DNA of 64,000 bases from Acidovorax sp. Leaf160 (GCF_001424265.1 NZ_LMOV01000025.1:191843-255842); one strand, 5' to 3'. Shown: positions 9,591 to 18,434, counted from the first letter of the stretch. Program-made: numbers and translations. Notes: generated by a model from the letters alone, not told the origin.

Positions 9591-10142
9591 ATGCTTCCAC
9601 ACCGCACCCTGCTGCAGCGCCTGCAGACCATCGCCGCGGGCAGCACGCTCTTGCTGCTGGCGGCCTGTTCCACCATCGACCGGGGCCAGCCGCCCGTGCT
9701 GCAGCCCAACGCCACCTGGGTGGTGCTGCCCTTTGCCAACCACACGGAAACGCCGCTGGCCGGCAACCGCGCCGAAGCCATCGCCGAGGCATTGCTCCAC
9801 GCGCGCGGCGTCGGCCGCGTGCAGCGCTACCCCGCCAGCACGCAGCAGGAAGCGCTGTTCGACTCCGGCGACGCCAAGCGCCAGGAGGATGTGCTGGCCT
9901 GGGCCCGCAGCCAGCAGGCCCAGTACGCACTGACCGGCGCCGTGGACGAGTGGCGCTACAAGGTCGGCGTGGACGGCGAGCCGGCCGCGGGCGTCACCCT
10001 GCGCATCGTCGACGTCGCCACCGGCAACACGCTCTGGAGCGGCGCGGGCGGCAAGAGCGGCTGGAGCCGCGAGGCGCTCTCGGCTGTCGCGCAGAAGCTG
10101 ATCCGCCAGCTGCTCGACTCCGGCCTCGCCGGCGCCCGCTGA
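9591..10142 (+). CDS. pelC: PelC: outer-membrane lipoprotein of the Pel export complex
   Basis: The 183-aa lipoprotein has a type II signal with lipobox LLAAC (Cys26) followed by Ser, favouring the outer membrane. The mature part contains WVVLPFANHTETPLAG and ends in a helical segment, as in PelC. PelC forms a dodecameric ring on the periplasmic face of the outer membrane that funnels Pel into PelB (known for the family). A good ribosome site, GAGAGG, precedes the ATG. It sits 21 nt after pelB and 13 nt before pelD. Confidence 0.93.
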   Translation: MLPHRTLLQRLQTIAAGSTLLLLAACSTIDRGQPPVLQPNATWVVLPFANHTETPLAGNRAEAIAEALLHARGVGRVQRYPASTQQEALFDSGDAKRQEDVLAWARSQQAQYALTGAVDEWRYKVGVDGEPAAGVTLRIVDVATGNTLWSGAGGKSGWSREALSAVAQKLIRQLLDSGLAGAR

Positions 10143-10155
10143 ACGCCCGTCCGCC

Positions 10156-11562
10156 ATGGCCCCCGAGACGATGACCCCTGACGCCCGCCGCCGCTCCGTC
10201 GGCAGCACGGCCATGCCCGAGCTGAAGAACAAGTCCGCGGCCAGGAGCCACCTGCCCGCCAATCTGCTGGGCAAGCTGGCCGTGACCGATGCCCGCCCCT
10301 GGGTCACGCTGCTGGAGATGGCCTTGCTGCCGCTCATCGCGGTGGGGCTGGGGCTGCTCTGGAAGCCCGAAGACCCGCTCTGGATCGACAGCGGCTTTCC
10401 CTGGGCGTGGCTCGCGGTCGTCATCGTCGCGTTGCGCTACGGCCCGCTGGCGGGCCTGGGCAGCGCCTGCATCCTGCTGGTGGTCTGGCTGGGGATCCAT
10501 GTCGGCCACTACGACGCGTTTCCGCAGGCCTACTTTCTGGGCGGCCTGATCCTGGTGCTGCTGGTGGGCGAGTTCTCCAGCCTGTGGCAGGCCCGCACCC
10601 GGCGCGCGGAGAACGTGCAGCTCTACCTCGACCAGCGGCTCGAGCACCTGGTGCGCCAGTACTACCTGCTGCGCCTGTCGCACGACCGGCTGGAGCAAGA
10701 GCTGATCGGCCGGCCCATGTCGATGCGCGATGCGCTCGCCGCGCTGCAGAGCATCGGCTCGCCCGACCGTACGCCCGAGGACGGCGCCCAGGTGCTGCTG
10801 CGGCTGCTGGCCCAGTACTGCCAGATCGAATCGGCCGTGCTCTACCCCGTGCGCGGCGACGACGTGGATGCCGACGCCGTGGCCCGCATCGGCGCGCCGA
10901 CCCCGCTCGAACCCACCGATCCGCTGATCCGCCAGGCGCTGGAGACGCGGCGCCTCTGCCATGTCAGCCAGGCCGTGGCGCACGGCCAGCACAGCCGCTA
11001 TCTGGCGGCCGCGCCGCTGCTCGATCTGGGGGGTGAGCTGTACGGGCTGCTCGTGATCGACGACATGCCGTTCTTCTCGCTGCAGGACGAGAACCTGCAG
11101 ACCATCAACCTGCTGCTGGGCTATTACACCGACGGGCTGGCGACGCAGACGCTGTCGCGCCCCATCGTCGAGGCGCTGCCCGACTGCCCGCCCGAGTTCG
11201 CCTTCGAGGCGCAGCGCCTGGCGCATATCCACGAGACCACCCAGGTGCCCAGCGTGATCGTGGCCCTGGAATGCCTGCCGCGCGCGGTGGAGCGGGGCGT
11301 GCCGGCCCAGATCGAGCGCCTCAAGCGCGAGCTGGACGAGAGCTGGCTGATCCGCGGGCCCGAGCGCCAGGTGCTGGCCATGCTGATGCCGCTGGGCGAC
11401 GCCGCCACGGCCGAGGGCTACATCACCCGGCTGGAAGCCTGGTCGAAGCAAAAGAGCGGCCAGCCGCTGGAGGCCGCCGGGGTGTTCCCCCACATCGTGC
11501 CGCTGGCGAGCGGCGCTCCCCTGGACGTGCTGCAGCGGCTGCACGCGCTGGCCCATGCTTAA
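10156..11562 (+). CDS. pelD: PelD: inner-membrane c-di-GMP receptor for Pel synthesis
   Basis: The 468-aa protein has about four N-terminal membrane helices (roughly residues 50-150), a short coiled linker (residues about 155-185), a GAF domain (about 200-330) and a C-terminal degenerate GGDEF domain. No GGDEF catalytic motif is visible, so diguanylate cyclase activity is unlikely. A candidate inhibitory-site RxxD motif is Arg391-Glu-Leu-Asp394, with Arg425 at about the spacing of the additional ligand Arg in P. aeruginosa PelD (R367/D370/R402). Polymer synthesis should therefore be switched on by c-di-GMP after translation. It overlaps pelE by 8 nt. Confidence 0.94.
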   Translation: MAPETMTPDARRRSVGSTAMPELKNKSAARSHLPANLLGKLAVTDARPWVTLLEMALLPLIAVGLGLLWKPEDPLWIDSGFPWAWLAVVIVALRYGPLAGLGSACILLVVWLGIHVGHYDAFPQAYFLGGLILVLLVGEFSSLWQARTRRAENVQLYLDQRLEHLVRQYYLLRLSHDRLEQELIGRPMSMRDALAALQSIGSPDRTPEDGAQVLLRLLAQYCQIESAVLYPVRGDDVDADAVARIGAPTPLEPTDPLIRQALETRRLCHVSQAVAHGQHSRYLAAAPLLDLGGELYGLLVIDDMPFFSLQDENLQTINLLLGYYTDGLATQTLSRPIVEALPDCPPEFAFEAQRLAHIHETTQVPSVIVALECLPRAVERGVPAQIERLKRELDESWLIRGPERQVLAMLMPLGDAATAEGYITRLEAWSKQKSGQPLEAAGVFPHIVPLASGAPLDVLQRLHALAHA

Positions 11563-12583
11563 CCTGAAGTTCGCGCTCTCGGCCCTGGCGCTGGAGCTGG
11601 GCGCCTGGACGGGCCCGCTGCTGATGCACGGCCGCTCCGACGTGGCGCTGGCGAGCTACCTGCTGATGCACGCGCTTGCCTGCCTGATGCTGTCGCTCTG
11701 CCTGCTGCCGTTCCTGTCGGGCGAACAGGCCCGCCCGCGCCTGCCGGTGCTGGCGCTGCTGGCGGTCTTCAGCTACGGGGTGCCGGTGGCGGGTTTCCTG
11801 GGCGCCGTGCTGGCGGTGGTGATGCTGCGCATCTACCGCACGCCGGTCGCGCAGGGCGAATTCGAATCGCTGCAGCTGCCCGAATTCGACCTGCACCAGC
11901 GCATGCAGGGCAGTTTCCGGCAAGCCGGCATGCGCTCGTTCCTGGGCAACAGCAACGCACCGATGCAGACCCGGCTGCGGGCCATGGTGGCGCTGCAATA
12001 CGTTTCGGGCCGGGTGGCATCGCCGCTGCTGCGCTCGGTGCTCAGCGATCCCAGCGAGGATTTGCGCCTGCTGGCCTACGGCATGCTCGACACGCTGGAA
12101 AAGCGCATCAACCGCACCATCGACGTGGAACTGGACGCGCTGCGCCAGGCACAGGCGGAAGAAGGCCAGGGACCGGACGGCCGTTCCGGTGGGCCACGCA
12201 CCAGCGAGTCGGCGCACCGCCTCTCCGACCTGTATTGGGAGCTGGTGTATCAGGAACTCGTGCAGGGCGACCTGCGCGCGCACGCGATCCACGAGTCGCT
12301 GCGCTTTTGCGACATGGTGCTGATGAGCGAGCCCGACCATCCGCAGCTGAATCTGCGCCGCGGCCGCCTGCTGCACGAGACAGGGCAACTGGAGGCGGCC
12401 GGTGCCGCCTACCTGCGCGCGCGCGAACTGGGGCTGCCGGCCACCCGCGTGCTGCCCTACCAGGCCGAACTGTGCTTTGAACGGCGCGACTTCCAGGGCA
12501 CGCGCGCCCTGCTGGACGAACTCAGCCAATGGACGGCATTGCCGCGCCTGAAGCCGGTCGTCGATTACTGGAACACGCCATGA
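11555..12583 (+). CDS. pelE: PelE: inner-membrane TPR protein of the Pel synthase complex
   Basis: The 342-aa protein has two N-terminal hydrophobic hairpins (about residues 5-55 and 66-90), then a soluble helical region ending in TPR-like repeats (about residues 225-335, e.g. HPQLNLRRGRLLHETGQLEAA). PelE forms the inner-membrane synthase with PelD, PelF and PelG in the characterised system. Between about residues 190 and 215 lies a Gly/Asp/Arg linker. It overlaps pelD by 8 nt and pelF by 4 nt (ATGA), consistent with translational coupling. Confidence 0.9.
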   Translation: MLNLKFALSALALELGAWTGPLLMHGRSDVALASYLLMHALACLMLSLCLLPFLSGEQARPRLPVLALLAVFSYGVPVAGFLGAVLAVVMLRIYRTPVAQGEFESLQLPEFDLHQRMQGSFRQAGMRSFLGNSNAPMQTRLRAMVALQYVSGRVASPLLRSVLSDPSEDLRLLAYGMLDTLEKRINRTIDVELDALRQAQAEEGQGPDGRSGGPRTSESAHRLSDLYWELVYQELVQGDLRAHAIHESLRFCDMVLMSEPDHPQLNLRRGRLLHETGQLEAAGAAYLRARELGLPATRVLPYQAELCFERRDFQGTRALLDELSQWTALPRLKPVVDYWNTP

Positions 12584-14109
12584 CCCACCCGCGCGCCGCG
12601 GACGCCGACATCGCGCTGCTGCTGGAAGGCACCTTCCCCTACATCAGCGGCGGTGTCTCCAGCTGGATCCACCAGATCATCCGGGCCTACCCGGAATACC
12701 GCTTCGCCATCGTGTTCCTCGGCAGCCGCCGCCAGGACTACACGAAGTTCAAGTACGAACTGCCGCCCAACGTGGTGCACTACGAAGAGCATTTTCTCTA
12801 CGACCACCTGAGCAGCGAAACCCAGCCCCTGGCGCGCCGTGGCGACGAGGCCGCCTTCGCCATGGTCAAGTCGCTGCTGGGCGCCATGGAGAGCGGAGAC
12901 CGCGCCGCCGGCATGGAGGCGTTTCGCGCCATGGTCCGCGAGATGCAGCCGGGCGGGCGCTTCCAGCTCGAAGACTTCCTCTACGGCGAGCGTGCCTGGG
13001 ACCTGATCTGCGAGGGCTACCGCACCCACTGCACCGACCCTTCCTTCGTGGACTATTTCTGGACCGTGCGCATCATGTACCAGCCGCTCTGGACGCTGGC
13101 GCGGGTCGCGCAGCAGCTGATTCCGGTGCGCATCGTGCACTGCGCCTCCACCGGCTACGCAGGCTGCCTCGGGGCGATGGTGGAACAGTTCCGTGGCACG
13201 CCGCTGGTGCTGTCCGAGCACGGCATCTACACCAAGGAACGCAAGATCGATCTCTTCAAGAGCGACTGGATCCGCGACAACCGCAACCTGTTCCAGCGCG
13301 ACCCGACCGAGCTGTCGTATTTCCGGCAGATGTGGATCCACTTCTTCGAGTGGCTGGGCCGGTTCTGCTACGCATCGGCCGACCCGATCATCGCCCTCTA
13401 CGAAGCCAACCGGCAGCGCCAGATCGCCGACGGCGCGCCGCAGGAGCGCACCTTCAACATCCCGAACGGCATCCAGCTGTCGCGCTTCGCGGCGCTGCGC
13501 GCCGAGCGCCCGGCCAACGTGCCGCACGTGCTCTGCCTGATCGGCCGGGTGGTGCCGATCAAGGACATCAAGACCTTCATCCGCGCCATGCGGCGGGTGG
13601 TGAACCAGCTGCCCTCCGCCCAGGGCTGGATTGCCGGCCCCGCCGAGGAAGACCCGGCCTATGCGCTGGAATGCGAGAACCTGGTGCGCAGCCTGGGCCT
13701 GGAGCAGCATGTGCGCTTCCTCGGCTTTCAACGGGTCGAAGACCTGATGCCGCGCATCGGCCTGGTCGTGCTGTCGTCCATCAGCGAGGCCCTGCCCCTG
13801 GTGGTGCTGGAGGGCTATGCCGCGGGCGTGCCCACGGTGTCCACCGACGTGGGATCGTGCCGGCAGCTGGTGGAAGGCCTGGACGAGGACGACCGCGCGC
13901 TGGGTGCCTCGGGCCAGGTGGTGCCGATCGCCGACCCGCAGCGCCTGGCCGACGCGGCGCTGTCGCTGCTGCGCGACGAAGACGCCTGGCATGCCGCCAG
14001 CCGCGCCGCCATCGCCCGCGTGGAGCGGTACTACACCGACACGCTGATGTTCCAGCGCTACCGCGCCGTGTATGAAGAAGCGTTCGCCAGAACGCAGGGA
14101 GCACGCTGA
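12580..14109 (+). CDS. pelF: PelF: cytosolic GT4 glycosyltransferase that polymerises Pel
   Basis: The 509-aa protein is nearly the same length as P. aeruginosa PelF (507 aa). It opens with the family signature LLLEGTFPYISGGVSSWIHQ. NIPNGIQLSRF, LIGRVVPIKDIKTFI and the GT-B nucleotide-sugar site SSISEALPLVVLEGYAAGVPTVSTDVGSC (read in parts) follow, with the conserved Glu of the E-x7-E motif. It transfers GalNAc/GlcNAc-type residues from UDP-sugars. The ATG at 12580 overlaps the pelE stop as ATGA; an upstream ATG at 12529 lies inside pelE and was not chosen. Confidence 0.96.
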   Translation: MTHPRAADADIALLLEGTFPYISGGVSSWIHQIIRAYPEYRFAIVFLGSRRQDYTKFKYELPPNVVHYEEHFLYDHLSSETQPLARRGDEAAFAMVKSLLGAMESGDRAAGMEAFRAMVREMQPGGRFQLEDFLYGERAWDLICEGYRTHCTDPSFVDYFWTVRIMYQPLWTLARVAQQLIPVRIVHCASTGYAGCLGAMVEQFRGTPLVLSEHGIYTKERKIDLFKSDWIRDNRNLFQRDPTELSYFRQMWIHFFEWLGRFCYASADPIIALYEANRQRQIADGAPQERTFNIPNGIQLSRFAALRAERPANVPHVLCLIGRVVPIKDIKTFIRAMRRVVNQLPSAQGWIAGPAEEDPAYALECENLVRSLGLEQHVRFLGFQRVEDLMPRIGLVVLSSISEALPLVVLEGYAAGVPTVSTDVGSCRQLVEGLDEDDRALGASGQVVPIADPQRLADAALSLLRDEDAWHAASRAAIARVERYYTDTLMFQRYRAVYEEAFARTQGAR

Positions 14110-15482
14110 TGGCCGGCATCGGATTCGAGCTGCGGCGCATGCTGCGCAAGGACACGCTGGTCAGCCTGGTGCAGGCATACGCCTATGCGGGCGTGATCGG
14201 CTCCGGACCCTGGGTGTTCTCCATCGTCGGCATTCTGCTGATCGGTATCTTCAGCGCCAGCGTGGTGGTGCCGGCGTTCTTGGTCACCCAGTTCCAGACA
14301 TCGGTCACCTACCTGGTGGCGGGCAGTCTCATCCTGACCGGGCTGGTGCAGCTGGCGTTCACGCGGTTCGTGTCCGACCGGCTGTTCGAGAAGCGCCGCG
14401 ACCTGATCCTGCCCAACCTGCACGGACTGATGCTGGTGGTGACGGCCGCTGCCGGTGTGCTGGGCACGCTCGCCCTCTTCCTGCTGCTGCCCAACCTGGG
14501 CCTGCTCTACCGCATGCTGATGCTGGCCGGCTTCACGCTGATGTGCGATGTCTGGGTGCTGACCATCCTGCTCTCGGGCATGAAGCGCTACAAGGCGATC
14601 GTCGGCCTGTTCGCGCTGGCCTACGTGCTGATCGTGGTCAGCGCGCTGCTCATGCGCCCCTGGGGGCTGGAAGGCCTGCTGGGGGGTTTCGTGCTCGGCA
14701 ACTACGTGCTGCTGGCGGGCATGTGGATTCTGGTGGTGCGCGAATTCAACCCCAAGGGCCGGCTGATCGCCTTCGACTTCGCCGAGCGCAAGCTGCTCTA
14801 CCCCTCGCTCATGGCCATCGGCCTGCTCTACAACTTCGGGGTGTGGGCCGACAAGTTCATGTTCTGGTACTTCCAGCCCACCTCGCAGCCCATCGTGGGC
14901 GCGCTGCGGGCCTCGCTGATCTACGACCTGCCCGTGTTCCTCGCCTACCTGTCGATCATCCCGGGCATGGCGGTGTTCCTGGTGCGCATCGAGACCGACT
15001 TCGTCGAGTACTACGACAAGTTCTACGACGCGGTGCGCAGCGGCGGCTCGCTCGAATACATCGAGACCATGCGCGACGAGATGGTGTATTCCATCAAGCA
15101 GGGGCTTGCGGAGATCGGCAAGATCCAGGCGCTGGCCGTGCTGATCACCTTCGTGGCAGGCCCGGCGCTGCTGGCCTGGCTGGGCATCTCGCGCCTCTAT
15201 CTGCCGCTGCTGCACGTGCAGGTGGTGGGCGCCGGCCTGCAGGTGGGCCTGATGGCCATCCTCAACGTGTTCTTCTATCTGGACCAGCGCCGCATCGTGC
15301 TGTTCCTGTGCCTGCAGTTCGTGCTGCTCAACATGCTGCTGACGGCGTTCACGCTGTATGCCGGCGCTGCGCTCTACGGCTACGGGTTCACGCTCGCGAC
15401 GCTGGCGACGCTGTGCACCGGGCTGGTGCTGCTGTCGCGCCAGCTGAGCCGGCTGGAGTACGAGACCTTCATGCTGCAGTGA
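14109..15482 (+). CDS. pelG: PelG: polytopic inner-membrane Pel transporter/synthase subunit
   Basis: The 457-aa protein has about 12 hydrophobic membrane segments and belongs to the polysaccharide-transporter (MOP/Wzx-like) superfamily. The start MAGIGFELRRMLRKD and the segment YAYAGVIGSGPWVFSI are typical of PelG. It is thought to carry the growing polymer across the inner membrane, bound to PelD-PelE-PelF. It overlaps the pelF stop by one base (TGATG). The usual pelA-G set ends here, and the next gene follows after 52 nt on the same strand with no terminator in between. Confidence 0.95.
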   Translation: MAGIGFELRRMLRKDTLVSLVQAYAYAGVIGSGPWVFSIVGILLIGIFSASVVVPAFLVTQFQTSVTYLVAGSLILTGLVQLAFTRFVSDRLFEKRRDLILPNLHGLMLVVTAAAGVLGTLALFLLLPNLGLLYRMLMLAGFTLMCDVWVLTILLSGMKRYKAIVGLFALAYVLIVVSALLMRPWGLEGLLGGFVLGNYVLLAGMWILVVREFNPKGRLIAFDFAERKLLYPSLMAIGLLYNFGVWADKFMFWYFQPTSQPIVGALRASLIYDLPVFLAYLSIIPGMAVFLVRIETDFVEYYDKFYDAVRSGGSLEYIETMRDEMVYSIKQGLAEIGKIQALAVLITFVAGPALLAWLGISRLYLPLLHVQVVGAGLQVGLMAILNVFFYLDQRRIVLFLCLQFVLLNMLLTAFTLYAGAALYGYGFTLATLATLCTGLVLLSRQLSRLEYETFMLQ

Positions 15483-15534
15483 CCGTGGGCGGGTGCCTCC
15501 CGCCTTTTCTTCCACCCCACCGCCGCCGCCTGCC

Positions 15535-16734
15535 ATGCCCCTGCCACGCTTTCGCCTTCCCGTCCGCCTCGGCGGCCTGTCACTGGGTGCGCTGCTCGCC
15601 GCCTGCGGTGGAAGCGGCGGCGGCAGCAGCACGCCCGAAGCGCCCCCGGCACCGGCGCCCAGCACGGTGGCCGTGACCCTCACCGCGCCCGCAGCGCAGG
15701 AGGTGTTCGAGGTCGATGCCCCGCTAAGCATCCGCGCGCAGGTCACCATCAACGGGGCGCCCGCGAGCGACGGCACGCCGGTCCGGTTCGCCGCCACGTC
15801 CGGCACGCTGGCTGCCGCGGCCACCACCGCCCAGGGCGGCGTCGCCACCGCCACGCTGACCCAGGCCACGCCGGGCCGCCAGCAGCTCACCGTGTCGGCC
15901 ACGGCGGCGGACGGGCAGTCGGCCACCACCACGCGCACGGTCTATCTGCGGCCCGCGCCGCGGCCGCTGGAGGTGCTGGTTCCGGCGTACTTCTATCCCA
16001 CCCCGTCGGGCTCGCCCTGGGACCAGCTCGCCGCCGGTGTGCAGGCGGTACCCGGCGTGTCCGTCACGGCCATCCTCAATCCGTCCAACGGTGTGTTCAC
16101 CGCCCCCGAGGCCCAGTACACGCGCGCGGCCAGCCAGTTCGTGGCGGCCGGCGGCAAGGTGATCGGCTACGTGCACAGCAACTACGGCACGCGCGCGCTC
16201 GCGGCCGTGCAGGCCGACGTGGACAACTACCTGCGCTTCTACGGCCGGAGCATCGTGACCGGCATCTTCGTGGACGAGATGTCCTCGGACACGCGCCAGC
16301 TGGAGTACTACCAGTCCCTCTACCGCTACATCAAGGCGCAGGGCAGCGCGCTGCGCGTGGTGGGCAACCCGGGTGCCGTGCCGGACGCCGCCTATGCCGC
16401 CGTGGCCGATGTGCTGGTGACCTACGAAGGGCAGCGCGCCGGGCTGCTGGCCTACGACCCACGGACCAGCACGGCGGCTTCCTGGCTCTACGCCCGCCCG
16501 AACACTTCGGTCGCCCTGCTGGGCCACAACATCCCCACCTGCGCCGCCATGCAGGAGGCCCTGGCGGCGGCGGCCACCGCGCGCTACAACGCCGGGCCGG
16601 TGTTCTTCACCGACGGCGAATACGATCCGGTCCTGCGCACGGGCAACCCCTGGGCGGGGCTGCCCCACTACTGGACGGCGCTGCTGCAAAGCGTGGATGC
16701 GCTGAACCGGGGGCGCCCGCTGCCCACCTGCTGA
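15535..16734 (+). CDS. Lipoprotein with Ig-like (BIG1-type) and spherulin-4/Sph3-like glycosidase domains
   Basis: The 399-aa predicted lipoprotein has lipobox LLAAC with Cys24, then Gly-Gly and a Ser/Gly/Pro linker. Residues about 45-140 resemble an invasin/BIG1 Ig-like domain (VTINGAPASDGTPVRF, GGVATATLT). Residues about 145-399 look like the spherulin-4 family: VPAYFYPTPSGSPWDQL, NPSNGVF, GYVHSNYGTR, then GIFVDEMSSD and VTYEGQ. Asp247, Glu248 and Glu298 match in context the Asp-Glu and downstream Glu of Sph3 (GH135), the fungal galactosaminogalactan hydrolase. It lies immediately behind pelG, whose system makes a GalNAc/GalN polymer, so a second Pel-active glycosidase at the cell surface is inferred. 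An upstream in-frame ATG at 15493 gives a Pro-rich non-signal extension. Confidence 0.82.
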   Translation: MPLPRFRLPVRLGGLSLGALLAACGGSGGGSSTPEAPPAPAPSTVAVTLTAPAAQEVFEVDAPLSIRAQVTINGAPASDGTPVRFAATSGTLAAAATTAQGGVATATLTQATPGRQQLTVSATAADGQSATTTRTVYLRPAPRPLEVLVPAYFYPTPSGSPWDQLAAGVQAVPGVSVTAILNPSNGVFTAPEAQYTRAASQFVAAGGKVIGYVHSNYGTRALAAVQADVDNYLRFYGRSIVTGIFVDEMSSDTRQLEYYQSLYRYIKAQGSALRVVGNPGAVPDAAYAAVADVLVTYEGQRAGLLAYDPRTSTAASWLYARPNTSVALLGHNIPTCAAMQEALAAAATARYNAGPVFFTDGEYDPVLRTGNPWAGLPHYWTALLQSVDALNRGRPLPTC

Positions 16735-16831
16735 TTGACCGGCACCCGGCATCCACCATCTCCCAGCACCCGCCATCCCCAGCCGGCAACACGGCGGCCC
16801 GCACGACAGTCCGGGCGACAACCCTTGTCCA

Positions 16832-16863
16832 TGGAAAAACGCCCGCGACTGCGGGCGTTTCGT
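16832..16863. terminator. Bidirectional intrinsic terminator between pel operon and hisA
   Basis: A perfect 10-bp stem AAACGCCCGC / GCGGGCGTTT (16837-16846 and 16851-16860) has loop GACT. The minus strand continues with TTTTT and the plus strand with a T-rich CGTTT, so it can end both the convergent hydrolase gene and hisA transcripts. Confidence 0.85.
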
Positions 16864-16898
16864 TTCGCGAGGCAGCCGGGGCCGGCGCCCTGCCGGGG

Positions 16899-17639
16899 TC
16901 AGCCGGCCAGCTCGTCCGCCCGGGCCTGCGCCGCGGCGAAGTCCAGGTCGCCCGAGTAGATGGCGCGGCCGCAGATCACGCCTTCCACGCCTTCGCTCTC
17001 CACCGCGCACAACTGGTCGATATCGGCCATGCTGCCGAGGCCGCCCGACGCGATGACGGGGATGGTCAGCGACTGCGCCAGCTTGACGGTGGCGTCGATG
17101 TTGATGCCCGACAGCATGCCGTCGCGGCCGATGTCGGTGTAGATGATGGACTCGACGCCCCAGTCCTCGAACTTCTTGGCCAGGTCCACCACTTCATGGC
17201 CGGTGAGCTTGCTCCAGCCGTCGGTGGCGACCTTGCCGTCCTTGGCGTCCAGGCCCACGATGATGTGGCCGCCGAAGGCGCTGCAGGCGTCCTTCAGGAA
17301 GCCAGGGTTCTTGACCGCAGCGGTGCCGATGATGACGTAGCGCAGGCCGCCGTCGATGTATTTCTCGATGGTGTCCATGTCTCGGATGCCGCCGCCCAGC
17401 TGCACGGGAATGTCGTCGCCCACCTCCTTGAGGATGGACTTGATGGCCGCGTAGTTCTTGGGCGTACCGGCGAAGGCGCCGTTCAGGTCGACCAGGTGCA
17501 GGCGGCGCGCGCCGGCATCCACCCAGCGCCGCGCCATGGCGGCCGGGTCTTCGCCGAAGGTGGTGGATTGGTCCATGTCACCTTGCTTGAGGCGCACGCA
17601 GTGACCGTCCTTGAGGTCGATGGCGGGGATGAGCAGCAT
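16899..17639 (-). CDS. hisA: ProFAR isomerase HisA
   Basis: The 246-aa (beta-alpha)8 isomerase converts ProFAR to PRFAR in histidine synthesis. [12 protein letters not shown] carries catalytic Asp8. VQLGGGIRD and the second catalytic Asp in YTDIGRDGM are present, as is the phosphate site VIASGGLGS. It is the last gene of the hisG-hisA block in this window. Downstream lies a strong terminator, and hisF is displaced beyond the pel block. Confidence 0.98.
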   Translation of the reverse strand: MLLIPAIDLKDGHCVRLKQGDMDQSTTFGEDPAAMARRWVDAGARRLHLVDLNGAFAGTPKNYAAIKSILKEVGDDIPVQLGGGIRDMDTIEKYIDGGLRYVIIGTAAVKNPGFLKDACSAFGGHIIVGLDAKDGKVATDGWSKLTGHEVVDLAKKFEDWGVESIIYTDIGRDGMLSGINIDATVKLAQSLTIPVIASGGLGSMADIDQLCAVESEGVEGVICGRAIYSGDLDFAAAQARADELAG

Positions 17640-17708
17640 GATCGAAGGGGAGCGCGATGGGAGCGCGAAGGGCTGGAGCGGCCAGGGGGCCGGGTTGATG
17701 AAGGGAAC

Positions 17709-18383
17709 TCAGGGATTCCAGTGCAGGAAGTTGCGGTAGAGCGCCAGGCCCTGCTCCGCGCTCTTTTCCGGGTGGAACTGCGTGGCAAAAATATTATCGC
17801 GTGCGATGGCCGCCGCGAACCAGCCACCGTAATCGGTTTCGCCTGCCGAGTGTGAGGCCTCGCGCGGCACGGCGTGGAAACTGTGCACGAAGTAGAACCA
17901 GCTCTCGTCCGGGATCTCGCCCCAGACCGGGTGGGCCTGGCCCGACGGCCCCACGGGCGTCTTGCGCACCCGGTTCCAACCCATCTGCGGCACCTTGTAG
18001 CGACTGCCGTCGCCTTGCGTGCGCCCGGCCAGATCGAATCGCACGACCTGGCCTGGAATCAGGCCGAGCCCGGGCGTGTCGCCCTCGGCGCTGTGGTCCA
18101 GCAGCATCTGCATGCCCACGCAGACGCCGAAGAGCGGCTTGTTCGCGGCAGCTTCCAGCACGCTGTCCTGCAGGCCGGACTCGCGCAGCTCGCGCATGCA
18201 GTCGGGCATGGCGCCCTGCCCTGGCAGCACCACGCGCTGGGCGGCCCGCACTTCGTCGGGCCGCGCCGTGACGACGACCGTCCAGCCGGTGCCGGCGGCG
18301 GCGGCCTGCACGGCCTGCGACACGGACCGCAGATTGCCCATGCCGTAGTCCACGACGGCCACGGTCTTTGCTTCACTATTCAT
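17709..18383 (-). CDS. hisH: IGP synthase glutaminase subunit HisH
   Basis: The 224-aa class I glutamine amidotransferase supplies ammonia to HisF. It has [12 protein letters not shown] at the N-terminus, the nucleophile Cys88 in GVCVGMQML, and the His-x-Glu pair in [14 protein letters not shown]. The start ATG (18381-18383) lies inside the palindromic core of a dispersed repeat and has no clear ribosome site. The only near alternative is a GTG seven codons in, which would leave a very short lead before VVDYG. It is separated from hisB by 51 nt that the repeat mostly fills. Confidence 0.97.
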   Translation of the reverse strand: MNSEAKTVAVVDYGMGNLRSVSQAVQAAAAGTGWTVVVTARPDEVRAAQRVVLPGQGAMPDCMRELRESGLQDSVLEAAANKPLFGVCVGMQMLLDHSAEGDTPGLGLIPGQVVRFDLAGRTQGDGSRYKVPQMGWNRVRKTPVGPSGQAHPVWGEIPDESWFYFVHSFHAVPREASHSAGETDYGGWFAAAIARDNIFATQFHPEKSAEQGLALYRNFLHWNP

Positions 18384-18430
18384 AGCAGGGTGCGCAGGAG
18401 GGACAAGCGCCAGAGGCCGATTGAGCCCTA
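18376..18430 (+). repeat. Dispersed CTAT-N-ATAG intergenic repeat, copy 1
   Basis: The core CTATTCATAG (18376-18385) is followed by a tail with ACAAGCGCCAGAGGCC and GAGCCCTA. It shares the layout core plus a GCGC/AAGCGC-rich tail of about 45 nt with the copies near 24.7, 33.8, 44.6 and 58.2 kb. The core contains the hisH start codon. Confidence 0.6.
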
Positions 18431-18434
18431 AAAA

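Noticed and set aside
5406-10424. 1672-codon open frame on the minus strand opposite pelB-pelD
   Set aside because: It is antisense to well-supported pel genes, its translation is Arg/Gly/Gln rich without domains, and such frames are expected in very GC-rich DNA.
14058-15938. 626-codon minus-strand frame opposite pelG and the start of the hydrolase gene
   Set aside because: His/Gln-rich antisense translation with no signal or domain; pelG on the plus strand is clear.
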